The notes under the pieces: model-generated
The model's input: the letters and a program-made list of their open reading frames with translations, nothing else
What the model was told of the DNA's origin: nothing
The model's database searches: none
Position numbers and translations under genes: made by a program
Shown here: positions 18,905 to 27,876 of the stretch, piece after piece
Numbering within the stretch: the stretch's first letter is position 1
Layout: each line of letters opens with the position of its first letter
NCBI RefSeq assembly: GCF_046237015.1
Contig: NZ_JBJYIN010000005.1
Span: 62,001 to 126,000, forward strand
From: JBJYIN01 sp046237015
Lineage (GTDB): Bacteria; Pseudomonadota; Gammaproteobacteria; Enterobacterales; Enterobacteriaceae
Direction of reading: 5' to 3'
DNA: 64,000 nt

Positions 18905-20700
18905 AGCTCAGGCCCTAACGCGATATAAAACTGAATGCCATTTTTCTCAGGATCGCCAACGGGCGTGGCAATATCGAACTTAACCGGGCCAATTGGGGAA
19001 GCCCAACGCACGCCAACCCCGGCCCCGGTCTTAAAATTATCTTGCTTGATATCATTCACGGCTTCACCGGAATCGACGAACACCGCGCCCCACCATTTCC
19101 CTGTGACGTTGTATTGATATTCCAGTGAGCCCGTCGCCAATTTGGATGCCCCGGTCAGTTTGCCTTCACTGTCACGCGGCGAAATCGATTTATACTTGTA
19201 GCCGCGAATACTTCTATCGCCACCGGCAAAGAAACGTAACGAAGGGGGTACGCGGGAAAAGCTATTCGTCTCAATCCATCCCAGATTACCGCGAGCGACA
19301 AAACGGTGTTTGTCCGCTAGCGTTCTAATCCAAACGTTTTGTGCCTGGAAAACCGCAAAATCAATATCCGATCCCCACGCCGTATCAGAAACATCAATAG
19401 AATAACGCTGGGAATCGCCCCAGTTCGGCATCAACCCGCCACGCTGACGAGTCCGGTTAATGCTCACGCCGGGATAAATCAACATCGTAGTATCGGTCAC
19501 ACTCCCCTGCGTAAAGTGATCGAGACTCCAGCGCAAATTGATCGCCCGCTGCCACCCGCTGGAAAGATCCCAGTAGCGGGCCACATTCAGCGTGGTCGAA
19601 TCAGACTGTGTATCGTTGAGATCTTCCCGTTTAAACCCACCTTGTAACAGGTAATATTGCTCCAGCGGATTCTTAAGCAGCGGAATTTTATAACTCAGAT
19701 CGAGCGACTGCTCTGGCGCCGACACGCTCAGACTCGTTTCAAGACTGTGTCCACGTGAGTTAAGCCAGGGTTTATTCCAGGTTGATTTAAAACGCGGCCC
19801 CACGTCCGTCGCATACCCAACCCCGGTTTCTACCTGATTACGGGTTCTTGGTGTCACGACCGCTTCCAGCGGTAAAACTTTAGTTGTTTTCGATTTTGAA
19901 AAATCAGGCGATACCACGACAGAATTAAACCAACCGGTCGCGGATAGACGGCGATTTAATTCCCCCAAATCTTCGCTGGAATACGCGTCTCCTTCATGAA
20001 AGGGCACCAGATTTTGCAAATAGTCATCACGAATTTGAGCGCCCTGAAACAGGACGCGTCCGAAGCGATAGCGCTCACCGCTATCAAAATCGATATCCCA
20101 AAACGCCTTTCTCTCCTCACGCAGGATCCCCAACTGGCTGAGCCGGAAATGCGCATCAAAATACCCTTTTCGCAAAGAAAGATTATTCAGCCCACTCTTA
20201 AAGCTGTCGTAGTCACCGTGGTTCAATACTGAACCGATTTTTGGAAGGTCGTCACGCAGCATCTGTTGATAATCGTTATCGTCACGCGCGCCACCGTTCA
20301 ACGCTACGTTGACCTCAGCAATGGTTACCGGTTCACCGGGCGTCACGCTGGCAATCAGAACCGGTCGTCCCCCGTTTACCGCAGGTCTGAATTCGAAGGC
20401 AATTTGGGGATCGTAATAACCTAACGCTCGCAATCCCTGCCGAATAGCTTCATCAACCCTGGCACGGAAACGCCCGTCTGCATTGACTTCATCAGTAGCG
20501 ATAGTGGATAAACGCGCCCGTACATTTTTTTGCAACTCGCCTTCCAAACCTGTTACCTGTAGGCGAACGTTAGCGGCATGAATCGCCGGGGCGAAAAGCA
20601 ACACGCACGATAAACCGAATGCGTACAACAAGCGGAAAGTAAAATACCGTGGCACACGAAAGCCAGAAAGGCCGTGTTTTTGTCCTGTAAGAATGGTCAC
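18901..20700 (-). CDS. tamA: Translocation and assembly module outer-membrane protein TamA (GTG start)
   Basis: Omp85-family outer-membrane protein with three POTRA domains (about residues 40-280) and a 16-strand barrel; the conserved RxFxxGGDRSIRGYKYKSISP loop and the GVGVRWASPIGPVKFDIATP segment are present, and it ends in a typical barrel strand (FYIALGPEL). The signal peptide core is LLYAFGLSCVLLFAPAIHA. The frame opens with GTG at 20700, preceded by AGGGAG; this gives 599 residues and a longer pre-signal segment than E. coli (577). A GTG 15 codons in would give a more standard signal peptide but lacks a good ribosome binding site. Confidence 0.95.
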   Translation of the reverse strand: MTILTGQKHGLSGFRVPRYFTFRLLYAFGLSCVLLFAPAIHAANVRLQVTGLEGELQKNVRARLSTIATDEVNADGRFRARVDEAIRQGLRALGYYDPQIAFEFRPAVNGGRPVLIASVTPGEPVTIAEVNVALNGGARDDNDYQQMLRDDLPKIGSVLNHGDYDSFKSGLNNLSLRKGYFDAHFRLSQLGILREERKAFWDIDFDSGERYRFGRVLFQGAQIRDDYLQNLVPFHEGDAYSSEDLGELNRRLSATGWFNSVVVSPDFSKSKTTKVLPLEAVVTPRTRNQVETGVGYATDVGPRFKSTWNKPWLNSRGHSLETSLSVSAPEQSLDLSYKIPLLKNPLEQYYLLQGGFKREDLNDTQSDSTTLNVARYWDLSSGWQRAINLRWSLDHFTQGSVTDTTMLIYPGVSINRTRQRGGLMPNWGDSQRYSIDVSDTAWGSDIDFAVFQAQNVWIRTLADKHRFVARGNLGWIETNSFSRVPPSLRFFAGGDRSIRGYKYKSISPRDSEGKLTGASKLATGSLEYQYNVTGKWWGAVFVDSGEAVNDIKQDNFKTGAGVGVRWASPIGPVKFDIATPVGDPEKNGIQFYIALGPEL

Positions 20701-21035
20701 TGAACTCCCTGATACCTCAATCTGTCACATCAACTCTATAGCATGACTTTTAACATATCGCCGCTTTTACCGTGGGTTTCCCATCGTTCCCACCGTACCG
20801 CACACACCATCGTGTCAGGCTAAACAGCAGCAGGAAGGGAACAATCTCATAAGATTAGCGATAAATGCTAATTTTTTCCCTTAAAAATAGATTTTTATCT
20901 AAAAACGTTAAAGCTCGGTATAGCCGCCAAACATGACCTTAACATTAAACAACCTTGAGTAATAAAGACAGGGTGAAACTTCTCAGTTATGCTCTAAGCA
21001 CAACTTTACTCACGATGATTTTCGGAGCTGACCAC
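20701..21035. other. Divergent tamA-msrA intergenic region
   Basis: About 335 bases that must hold the promoters of both tamA and msrA. It is AT-rich between 20850 and 20950 (runs such as TTTTTTCCCTTAAAAATAG). An in-frame TTG-initiated N-terminal extension of msrA begins at 20955 but is not supported. I see no RNA gene or clear operator here. Confidence 0.5.
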
Positions 21036-21677
21036 GTGATATCTCATGCCGATAAAACGCAACGGATAAAATCCGCCGATGCCTTACCCGGACGCTCAAC
21101 CCCCATGCCCGTCGCCAGACTGCATGCGGTAAACCAGCATTCAATGACACATGTCCCCGAAACGATGGAGGTGGCCATCTTTGCGATGGGATGCTTCTGG
21201 GGGGTAGAACGTTTGTTCTGGCAACAACCCGGAATTTACAGTACCGCGGCTGGTTATACTGGCGGTTTCACGCCAAATCCAACCTATCGTGAAGTTTGCA
21301 GCGGCAAAACCGATCATGCAGAAGCTGTGCGGATCGTGTTTGACCCGGCCATTATCAGCTATGCGCAATTACTAAAATTGTTCTGGGAAAATCACGATCC
21401 TGCGCAAGGCATGCGTCAGGGCGGTGATATCGGTACTCAGTATCGTTCAACGATTTATACGTTAACGCCCGATCAGAAAGACGCCGCGCAGGCTAGCTAC
21501 CAGCAATTCCAACAGGCGATGGAAACAAGCGGTGATAACCGAGCCATCAGCACGGAAATCGTTTCTGCAGGCCCTTTCTACTATGCTGAAGATGAACATC
21601 AGCAATACCTATACAAAAACCCTGAAGGCTATTGCGGATTAGGCGGTATCGGCGTTTGCCTGCCACCACAACGTTGA
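21036..21677 (+). CDS. msrA: Peptide-methionine (S)-S-oxide reductase MsrA (GTG start)
   Basis: Reduces methionine-S-sulfoxide in proteins and free methionine. The catalytic MGCFWGVE motif is at residues 51-58 (Cys53), and the C-terminal resolving-cysteine region is YCGLGGIGVCLPP. The start is GTG at 21036, with GGAG eight bases upstream, giving 213 residues against 212 in E. coli. An upstream in-frame TTG would add 27 residues unrelated to the family. Divergent from tamA. Confidence 0.95.
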   Translation: MISHADKTQRIKSADALPGRSTPMPVARLHAVNQHSMTHVPETMEVAIFAMGCFWGVERLFWQQPGIYSTAAGYTGGFTPNPTYREVCSGKTDHAEAVRIVFDPAIISYAQLLKLFWENHDPAQGMRQGGDIGTQYRSTIYTLTPDQKDAAQASYQQFQQAMETSGDNRAISTEIVSAGPFYYAEDEHQQYLYKNPEGYCGLGGIGVCLPPQR

Positions 21678-21903
21678 CCTCTGGCGGGACTTTAAGCACT
21701 CCTGTTATACTGAGCGAGTATTACCTCATTATTTTCAAGCAGTGAAAAAACCATTTCCCTGCGTGTTGAAAGATGACGGAAATATTAATTTAAATAATTC
21801 GGGCTGATATCCAGCCCTGTTAACGGCTTGCTATGCGTTATCTAAGTTGATTTACCTTTCTGAGGATCGCCAATTCCCTTTTCAGGGCTGATGCGAAAAA
21901 ACC

Positions 21904-23232
21904 ATGTTAAACAGTCTATTACTGATAATTCTTCTTATTGCCATCAGTGCATTTTTCTCTATGTCGGAAATATCGCTGGCGGCGTCGCGTAAAATAAAAC
22001 TTAAATTGATGGCCGATGAGGGAAATCTTAACGCTAATATGGTGTTAAAGTTTCAGGAAACACCGGGTATCTTCTTTACGGTTATTCAGATTGGCGTGAA
22101 TGCCGTTGCTATTCTGGCGGGGATCATTGGTGATGCCGCATTTTCACCCACGTTTTCCGTTTTGTTTAAGCAATTCATGTCCCCTGAACTCGCCGATAAA
22201 GTAAGCTTTATCTGTTCGTTTATTCTCGTCACCAGTCTATTTATTTTGTTTGGCGATCTTACGCCGAAACGCATCGGTATGATTGCACCGGAAGCGGTCG
22301 CTATCCGCATCATCAACCCCATGCGCTTCTGCCTGTTTTTCTTCCGTCCGCTGGTTTGGCTTTTCAACGGTCTGGCAAACGTAATTTTCCGCTTACTGAA
22401 GCTCCCCATGGTACGTAAAGATGATATCACTTCCGATGATATCTACGCCGTGGTCGAGGCAGGCGCACTCGCTGGTGTGCTGCGTAAGCAAGAACATGAA
22501 CTGATTGAAAATGTGTTTGAGCTGGAATCCCGCACGGTGCCATCTTCCATGACATCACGTGAAAGTGTCGTTTTCTTCGACCTGCATGAAGCGGAAGAAC
22601 AAATCAAAGAGAAAATTGCCGAGCAACCCCATTCAAAATTCCTGGTTTGTGATGGTCATATCGATCAAATCGTTGGTTATGTCGATTCAAAAGACCTGCT
22701 AAACCGAGTGCTCGGCAACTTGAGCCTTGAGTTGAACAGCGGCGTACAGATCCGCCCCGCGCTGATCGTGCCGGATACGCTGACACTTTCTGAAGCGTTA
22801 GAGAGTTTCAAAACGGCTGGTGAAGATTTTGCCGTCATTCTGAATGAATATGCGTTGGTTGTCGGCATTATTACGTTGAATGATGTGATGACCACGCTCA
22901 TGGGTGATTTGGTGGGTCAAGGCATGGAGGAACAGATCGTTGCCCGAGACGAAAACTCCTGGTTAATCGAAGGTGGCACGCCGATAGAGGATGTCATGCG
23001 AGCGCTGGGTATCGATGACTTCCCGAACTCGGGAAATTACGAAACTATTGGCGGCTTTATGATGTACACACTAAGGAAGATCCCGAAACGTACCGATTTT
23101 GTCCGTTTTTCCGGCTATAAATTCGAGGTGGTGGACATTGATAGCTATAAGATTGATCAACTGTTGGTCACACGCTTAGAAACCCCGCCCGTTCCTGCCC
23201 CTTCCCTGCCCAAAGTCGAAAGAGCAGAGTAA
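21904..23232 (+). CDS. ytfL: CNNM/CorC-type membrane transporter YtfL (PaeA)
   Basis: A 442-residue hemolysin-C-like (UPF0053) inner-membrane protein. An N-terminal DUF21 domain with four hydrophobic segments (about residues 1-150; MSEISLAASRKIKL motif) is followed by a tandem CBS pair (about 205-335) and a C-terminal CorC_HlyC domain (WLIEGGTPIEDVMRALGIDDFP). In E. coli the orthologue exports cadaverine and putrescine in stationary phase. Its own 226-base leader/promoter region separates it from msrA. Order ytfL-msrA-tamA is as in E. coli. Confidence 0.93.
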   Translation: MLNSLLLIILLIAISAFFSMSEISLAASRKIKLKLMADEGNLNANMVLKFQETPGIFFTVIQIGVNAVAILAGIIGDAAFSPTFSVLFKQFMSPELADKVSFICSFILVTSLFILFGDLTPKRIGMIAPEAVAIRIINPMRFCLFFFRPLVWLFNGLANVIFRLLKLPMVRKDDITSDDIYAVVEAGALAGVLRKQEHELIENVFELESRTVPSSMTSRESVVFFDLHEAEEQIKEKIAEQPHSKFLVCDGHIDQIVGYVDSKDLLNRVLGNLSLELNSGVQIRPALIVPDTLTLSEALESFKTAGEDFAVILNEYALVVGIITLNDVMTTLMGDLVGQGMEEQIVARDENSWLIEGGTPIEDVMRALGIDDFPNSGNYETIGGFMMYTLRKIPKRTDFVRFSGYKFEVVDIDSYKIDQLLVTRLETPPVPAPSLPKVERAE

Positions 23233-23267
23233 CGCCATCCGCTTTTAGCGTGAAAATCAGAAACGAC

Positions 23268-23293
23268 AACGGCCCGTCATGGGCCGTTTATCA
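23268..23293 (+). terminator. Terminator of ytfL
   Basis: Stem AACGGCCC / GGGCCGTT with a five-base loop, followed by TATCATT, just downstream of the ytfL stop and upstream of the converging ytfK end. Confidence 0.75.
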
Positions 23294-23306
23294 TTGGCAA
23301 ATCGTA

Positions 23307-23513
23307 TTAACCCATTTCAGCCTGTAGCCTGATGACCTGCCGGTTAACCTCAGACATGACCAGCAAGTGTTGTTTATCCTGTTTCTTTGGCAATAAAATT
23401 TTGCCGTAGTCGAACTCAAAAGCCCCAATCCCCTTAATGTAAAGCCGCCCGCGAAACAACGTTTTCACATATTTGGCAACTTTCAAAGGATTGTAACGTT
23501 CGAAGATCCTCAT
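23307..23513 (-). CDS. ytfK: DUF1107 protein YtfK
   Basis: A 68-residue protein, MRIFERYNPLKVAKYVKTLF onward, with the same length as E. coli YtfK and the conserved FRGRLYIKGIGAFEFDYGKI core. In E. coli YtfK stimulates (p)ppGpp accumulation through SpoT under phosphate and fatty-acid limitation. Convergent with ytfL and divergent from ytfJ. Confidence 0.93.
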   Translation of the reverse strand: MRIFERYNPLKVAKYVKTLFRGRLYIKGIGAFEFDYGKILLPKKQDKQHLLVMSEVNRQVIRLQAEMG

Positions 23514-23836
23514 CGTTTTACACTCCCGTTTTATTTTTCTACGCTTACCCTCTCACCAAGACGGGACAGGTCTAAAAGCGCTAATAAGTATCGGATACCA
23601 TACTTAGTGCCGAAAAGTCACGTTTAGTTCCCGCAAACACAGTATCCATAACTGCTTTTACACACTTTTACAGAACAATTTTAAAATAAAGCACCAGGCA
23701 TCAGTATAAACATTCAAAAAGTAGGTGTTTGTGCTCACCACCACGAACTTACTTTCAAACCGCAGGACAGACCCACGCCTTGAATCTATGCTTATTCCAA
23801 CATCCAATCTGGATCTACCCAGGCAAAGGAAACACG
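23514..23836. other. Divergent ytfK-ytfJ intergenic region
   Basis: About 320 AT-rich bases with the promoters of both genes. The only structure noted is a short direct repeat with period 10 (CTTTTACACA then CTTTTACAGA, 23657-23676). E. coli ytfK is PhoB-controlled, but the 10-base spacing does not fit the 11-base Pho box, so no operator is claimed. Confidence 0.4.
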
Positions 23837-24394
23837 ATGATAAAACTCCGTCACCTCTTCATCGCATTAAGTATTATTCCGGTACTGGTATCCGCGCATA
23901 ATCTGCAATCCGGCCAGCTCGTACCACCGGTTGGCGTCGCCGACCGAGGTGAACTCCAATATCAGGATAATAAGTTTAGCTACACGAACTGGAATAGCGC
24001 CCAGTTGCCAGGCAAAGTGCGAGTAGTGCAGCACATTGCCGGAAGAACATCAGCCAAAGAAATGAATGATCCGTTGATGACTGCGCTAAAGGCCGCCAAT
24101 CTACCACGCGAATATTACCAAACGACGACAGTCGTCAATACCGATGACGCCATTATCGGTACTAGCGTATTCGTGCGTAATAGTTTGGAAGATAACAAGA
24201 AAATGTTTCCCTGGTCTCAATTTATTGTGGACAGTAATGGGCATGTGCGTAAAGCCTGGCAACTAGTGCCACAAAGTTCAGCCATCGTCGTATTGGATAA
24301 GCAGGGTAAAATTCAATTCGTCAAAGATGGCGCACTGAATGAGCAGGAAGTACAGCAGGTTATCTCCCTGCTGCACCAATTACTTGAAGTATGA
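23837..24394 (+). CDS. ytfJ: Periplasmic thioredoxin-fold protein YtfJ
   Basis: A 185-residue secreted protein (E. coli 184). Signal peptide LFIALSIIPVLVSAHN, then the YtfJ domain with LPGKVRVVQHIAGRTSAKEMN and QTTTVVNTDDAIIGTSVFVR, a thioredoxin-like fold without a CxxC active site; function unknown. The ATG at 23837 has AAAGGAAA upstream, and the longer frame is unlikely. The last three codons and the stop (LEV-stop) lie inside a sequence identical to the right end of ERIC elements, so the C-terminus appears to have been rewritten by a repeat. Convergent with cysQ, nine bases apart. Confidence 0.92.
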   Translation: MIKLRHLFIALSIIPVLVSAHNLQSGQLVPPVGVADRGELQYQDNKFSYTNWNSAQLPGKVRVVQHIAGRTSAKEMNDPLMTALKAANLPREYYQTTTVVNTDDAIIGTSVFVRNSLEDNKKMFPWSQFIVDSNGHVRKAWQLVPQSSAIVVLDKQGKIQFVKDGALNEQEVQQVISLLHQLLEV

Positions 24395-24401
24395 CGGATA
24401 T
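24382..24401 (+). repeat. ERIC right-end remnant at the ytfJ stop codon
   Basis: ACTTGAAGTATGACGGATAT differs by one base from the right terminus of the window's complete ERIC elements and contains the ytfJ stop. No left end is present nearby, so this is a decayed copy. Confidence 0.6.
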
Positions 24402-24403
24402 CG

Positions 24404-25144
24404 TCAGAATAGCGATACGCGAAAGCCGGGGTTCAGGAACGATTCACGCGGTACATAAGACAAGGGTTTTCCCTGCCAGTCATGAATTTGTGCCCCTGCG
24501 GCGACAGCAACCGCATGCCCGGCCGCCGTATCCCAAACATTGGTCGGCCCAAAACGCGGATAAAGCTGAGCTTTCCCTTCCGCAACCAGACAGAATTTTA
24601 GCGACGAACCGATCGCTACCGTTTGATGCTCTCCCAACTGACCAAGATAATCTTTCAACTCTTGATCCGCATGGGAGCGACTCACCACGACCAATGGCGG
24701 ACGAGCGTCCTGAACGTGGATCTGGCGGCATATCCCATCTTCCTCTTTCCACGCTTTACCCTGTGCAGCGGAATACATCACGTTCGTAACCGGGACATAA
24801 ACAACCCCGAGCACCGCATTGCCATTTTCGATGAGTGCAATATTTACCGTAAACTCACCATTGCGACTGAGGAACTCTTTAGTGCCATCCAAAGGATCAA
24901 CCAGCCAATAACGCTGCCAGTGCTGCCTTTCTGACCATGAAGGAGGATCCTCTTCCGATAATAACGGAATATCGGGAAATGCAGCAGCCAACCCTTCCCT
25001 AATCACCTGATGCGCAGCCAGATCGGCCGCCGTCACCGGCGAGTCATCCTGTTTATGCATGACGTTAGTAGGCTGATGACCGTCATAAACCTGCATAATA
25101 GCAGCACCGGCATCGCGGGCCAGTTGGCAAATAAGATCTCGCAT
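24404..25144 (-). CDS. cysQ: 3'(2'),5'-bisphosphate nucleotidase CysQ
   Basis: Hydrolyses 3'-phosphoadenosine-5'-phosphate, the by-product of sulfate assimilation. It belongs to the inositol monophosphatase family: metal sites LLSEEDPP and WLVDPLDGTKEF, and NVWDTAAGHAVAVAAGAQIHDW near the C-terminus. Starting at the ATG preceded by GAGGT gives 246 residues, the E. coli length; the frame continues four codons upstream without support. In E. coli cpdB and ytfI lie between cysQ and ytfJ; they are absent here. Confidence 0.96.
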   Translation of the reverse strand: MRDLICQLARDAGAAIMQVYDGHQPTNVMHKQDDSPVTAADLAAHQVIREGLAAAFPDIPLLSEEDPPSWSERQHWQRYWLVDPLDGTKEFLSRNGEFTVNIALIENGNAVLGVVYVPVTNVMYSAAQGKAWKEEDGICRQIHVQDARPPLVVVSRSHADQELKDYLGQLGEHQTVAIGSSLKFCLVAEGKAQLYPRFGPTNVWDTAAGHAVAVAAGAQIHDWQGKPLSYVPRESFLNPGFRVSLF

Positions 25145-25412
25145 TTTCCACCTCATCGTTATGGGCTATCTATCGCGTAACTGCGCCGACATCCCTTATT
25201 CCTTCATTATACAACGGTGAAAACCATCGATGATTATTGTCACTATTCTATGTCATCGTCACAATTTACTGTAATAATTCCACCCGAATGCATCATTATA
25301 CCCGGCACACATCAAGTTGCTTGAGAGATGCTGGGCGTGTGTATCATGGAATGATGCCTTAGCCCCCGTAATAAGGTCTTGGTTTCATTCAAATAGAGAA
25401 ATGAGGATTGCT

Positions 25413-25967
25413 ATGTCAAAAGTTGTTGTGGTTTATCATTCTGGTTACGGCCATACCCACCGTCTGGCTGAAGCCGTTGCCCAAGGTGCCAATGCCGAAC
25501 TGATCGCTATTGATGCTGATGGGAATATCAAAGAGTCTGAATGGGAAACACTGGCGGCAGCCGATGCCATCATTTTCGGTACTCCAACCTACATGGGTGG
25601 CCCCACCTGGCAATTTAAGAAATTCGCCGATGCCAGCTCTAAAGCGTGGTTTACTCGCAACTGGAGTGACAAGGTATTTGGCGGCTTCACCAACAGCGCA
25701 AGCCTGAATGGCGATAAGCAGGTTACCCTGATCTATTTGCAAACGCTGGCTTCCCAGCATGGTGGGATCTGGGTCAGTCTCGGTATGCTACCGTCAAACG
25801 CAAAAACAGCCAAACGTGACGATCTGAACAATTTGGGCGGATCCGTTGGCATGCTGGCGCAAACCCCTTCCGACGCTGGCGTCGATGAAATGATCGCTGG
25901 CGACCTGGAAACCGGCAAGTGCTATGGCCAACGTGTTGCGGCAATCGCAACTAAATTGGCAAAATAA
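25413..25967 (+). CDS. Flavodoxin family protein, WrbA-like
   Basis: A 184-residue protein starting MSKVVVVYHSGYGHTHRLAE, the FMN phosphate-binding loop of flavodoxins, followed by FGTPTYMGGPTWQFKKFADAS and FGGFTNSASLNGDKQVTL, the isoalloxazine-binding loops seen in WrbA-type NAD(P)H:quinone oxidoreductases. It is shorter than WrbA (198) and less similar, so an NADPH-dependent FMN reductase or quinone reductase role is probable but unproven. GAGG precedes the ATG. There is no equivalent at this site in E. coli. Confidence 0.85.
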   Translation: MSKVVVVYHSGYGHTHRLAEAVAQGANAELIAIDADGNIKESEWETLAAADAIIFGTPTYMGGPTWQFKKFADASSKAWFTRNWSDKVFGGFTNSASLNGDKQVTLIYLQTLASQHGGIWVSLGMLPSNAKTAKRDDLNNLGGSVGMLAQTPSDAGVDEMIAGDLETGKCYGQRVAAIATKLAK

Positions 25968-26012
25968 GCGCTAGCAGCCAGATGATAACGCGGTATTTAA
26001 GCGTAACCATCT

Positions 26013-26038
26013 AAAAAACCACGCATTCGCGTGGTTTT
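26013..26038 (+). terminator. Terminator of the flavodoxin gene
   Basis: Stem AAAACCACGC / GCGTGGTTTT with loop ATTC, A-tract before and T-tract within the right arm, about 45 bases after the flavodoxin stop codon. Confidence 0.85.
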
Positions 26039-26196
26039 AGACTGTCGATATTCCTCACTATCGTTATCCTCATGAGAAACTTGTTCTTTTTCAGGCACGG
26101 GGCCACCCCATGTTCCGAAGTCTGACATCACGCCCCATCATCACTTTCTGGCACCGATATTAGTTCGTACCTCTTACGTGTTATATTCAAACCATA

Positions 26197-26219
26197 AAGA
26201 TGCATTTAAAATACAACTT
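26197..26219. promoter_or_regulatory. NsrR-binding site upstream of ytfE
   Basis: A 23-base dyad with half-sites AAGATGCATTT and AATACAACTT around a central A, differing at one position of the right half from the palindromic NsrR consensus as I remember it (AAGATGCATTT / AAATACATCTT). It lies about 28 bases before the ytfE start codon, where bound NsrR would block transcription until nitric oxide destroys its cluster. The nsrR gene is in this window. Confidence 0.88.
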
Positions 26220-26246
26220 ATAAACTCCCCTATAAAGAGGCACACC

Positions 26247-26912
26247 ATGACCTATCGCGATCAGTCACTGGGCGAGCTCGCCATCGCCATCCCACGCGCA
26301 ACCAAGCTTTTTCGCGAGTTAAATCTCGATTTCTGTTGTGGTGGCAAGCAAACGCTAAGCCGCGCCGCAGAAAAAAAAGCATTAGATATTGACGAGTTGG
26401 AGAACCAACTACAGGCACTGGCCGTTCAATCTTCGGAAGATCGCGACTGGCGTGAAGCACCACTGGCAGAAATCATTGATTACATCATTCCTCGTTTTCA
26501 CGATCGCCACCGTGAACAATTACCAGAATTGATTCTGATGGCTGAAAAGGTCGAGCGAGTTCATCATGAAAAGCCGACCTGCCCGCGCGGTCTGGCTGCA
26601 CAGTTAACCATCATCTATAACGAACTCTCTCAACACATGATGAAAGAAGAACGCATCCTCTTCCCGATGATCAGACAGGGAATGGGCGCGAATGCTGCCG
26701 CACCAATTTCAGTAATGGAACATGAACACGACGATGCAGGGCGTGATGTAGAAGTGGTAAAAGAACTGACCAACGGCGTGGTGCCGCCAGCAGAGGCATG
26801 CAATACCTGGCGAGCGCTGTATGCGGGAATTAATGAATTCATCGCTGACCTGATGGAACATATTCATCTGGAAAATAATCTGCTGTTCCCACGCGCACTA
26901 CGTGGCGAGTAG
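26247..26912 (+). CDS. ytfE: Iron-sulfur cluster repair di-iron protein YtfE (RIC)
   Basis: Repairs Fe-S clusters damaged by nitric oxide and peroxide. An N-terminal ScdA-type domain carries the conserved vicinal cysteines (LDFCCGGKQ, Cys30-Cys31), and a hemerythrin-like four-helix bundle supplies di-iron ligands (FHDRHREQLPE, HMMKEERILFPM, EHEHDDAGRD, HIHLENNLLFP). Length 221 (E. coli 220) from the ATG that follows AGAGG. The NsrR box upstream predicts derepression by nitric oxide. Confidence 0.97.
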   Translation: MTYRDQSLGELAIAIPRATKLFRELNLDFCCGGKQTLSRAAEKKALDIDELENQLQALAVQSSEDRDWREAPLAEIIDYIIPRFHDRHREQLPELILMAEKVERVHHEKPTCPRGLAAQLTIIYNELSQHMMKEERILFPMIRQGMGANAAAPISVMEHEHDDAGRDVEVVKELTNGVVPPAEACNTWRALYAGINEFIADLMEHIHLENNLLFPRALRGE

Positions 26913-26959
26913 TATGTTTCACTAAAAAATAAGAAAATCGGTAGAAACCATGCAGTAGA

Positions 26960-26998
26960 AACAATAGAGGCGCTCATTGAGCGCCTCTATTGTTTGGA
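26960..26998. terminator. Bidirectional terminator between ytfE and fklB
   Basis: Long perfect stem AACAATAGAGGCGCT / AGCGCCTCTATTGTT with a four-base loop, between the converging ends of ytfE and fklB. Confidence 0.88.
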
Positions 26999-27000
26999 GA

Positions 27001-27621
27001 TTACAGAATTTCCAGCAGTTCTACTTCAAAGATCAGTGCGCTGAATGGGGGGATAGATGCACCCGCTCCGCGTTCACCATACGCCAGATCGTGTGGGATA
27101 TAGAGTTCCCATTTAGAACCGACTGGCATCAACGTCAACGCTTCGATCCAACCAGGGATCACACCACTGACCGGAAACTCCGCTGGCTGACCGCGCTCAA
27201 CGGAGCTATCAAATACGCTACCGTCAATCAGACGACCAGTGTAGTGGACACGAACACGATCCTGACGCGCGGGGATCTCACCGTCACCCTGAGTCAAAAC
27301 ACGGAATTGCAGTCCTGACTCTGTACTATTTACGCCTTCTTTCTGGGCATTTTCAGCCAGAAATTGTTGCCCTTCTACCGCCAGGGCTTTCTGGCGCTCA
27401 CGACGAACGCTATCGGCACGTTCGTGAACTTCACGCAGCGCACGATGAACCACATCCACGGGCACCGATGGCGCGTTACCTTCCAGCGCATCACGTAGAC
27501 CAGCAAGCAGAGCTTCTGGAATCAGGCCTTCAAGACCTGACTCCTGTAACTGTTGACCAACTTGTAAGCCGATGCCGTAACTTGCCTGTGCTTCGACGCT
27601 ATCAAAAGAAGGGGTTGTCAT
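27001..27621 (-). CDS. fklB: FKBP-type peptidyl-prolyl cis-trans isomerase FklB
   Basis: A 206-residue prolyl isomerase, the same length as E. coli FklB. The N-terminal helical dimerisation domain (YGIGLQVGQQLQESGLEGLIPEALL) is followed by the FKBP domain, with VRVHYTGRLIDGSVFDSS, FPVSGVIPGWIEAL and IPHDLAYGERGAG all intact. No signal peptide, so cytoplasmic. AGGA precedes the ATG. Divergent from ytfB as in E. coli. Confidence 0.97.
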   Translation of the reverse strand: MTTPSFDSVEAQASYGIGLQVGQQLQESGLEGLIPEALLAGLRDALEGNAPSVPVDVVHRALREVHERADSVRRERQKALAVEGQQFLAENAQKEGVNSTESGLQFRVLTQGDGEIPARQDRVRVHYTGRLIDGSVFDSSVERGQPAEFPVSGVIPGWIEALTLMPVGSKWELYIPHDLAYGERGAGASIPPFSALIFEVELLEIL

Positions 27622-27876
27622 GGATGTTCCTTTTAAACTGTAAAAAACTGAAAGCGCAGCATAACAGTGCCGGGGATTCGGGTAAAATCTTGCGTGTAAT
27701 GAATACCGTATTTGTCAGTCAACCGGGTAATTCTGGGCAGCTAACCTATACTAGTAAATCGAACAGATTTGAATCACCGTTACCTTAAGCATCAAAGAGT
27801 TAACTGGTCATGATCCTCTGGTTACCGATATACTAAGTCATATTGCTATTTTTATGCCGCCGAAAGAGAGGTCACC

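Noticed and set aside
20955..21035. N-terminal extension of MsrA from a TTG, containing a hydrophobic stretch that could look like a signal peptide
   Set aside because: The GTG at 21036 has a good GGAG site and gives the E. coli MsrA length; the extension is not part of the family.
23657..23676. Possible Pho box before ytfK
   Set aside because: Repeat period is 10 rather than 11 bases and the half-sites lack CTGTCA.
25298..25350. Possible ERIC left-end fragment upstream of the flavodoxin gene
   Set aside because: Only TATACCC and TCAAGTTGC are shared, with different spacing; too short to support.
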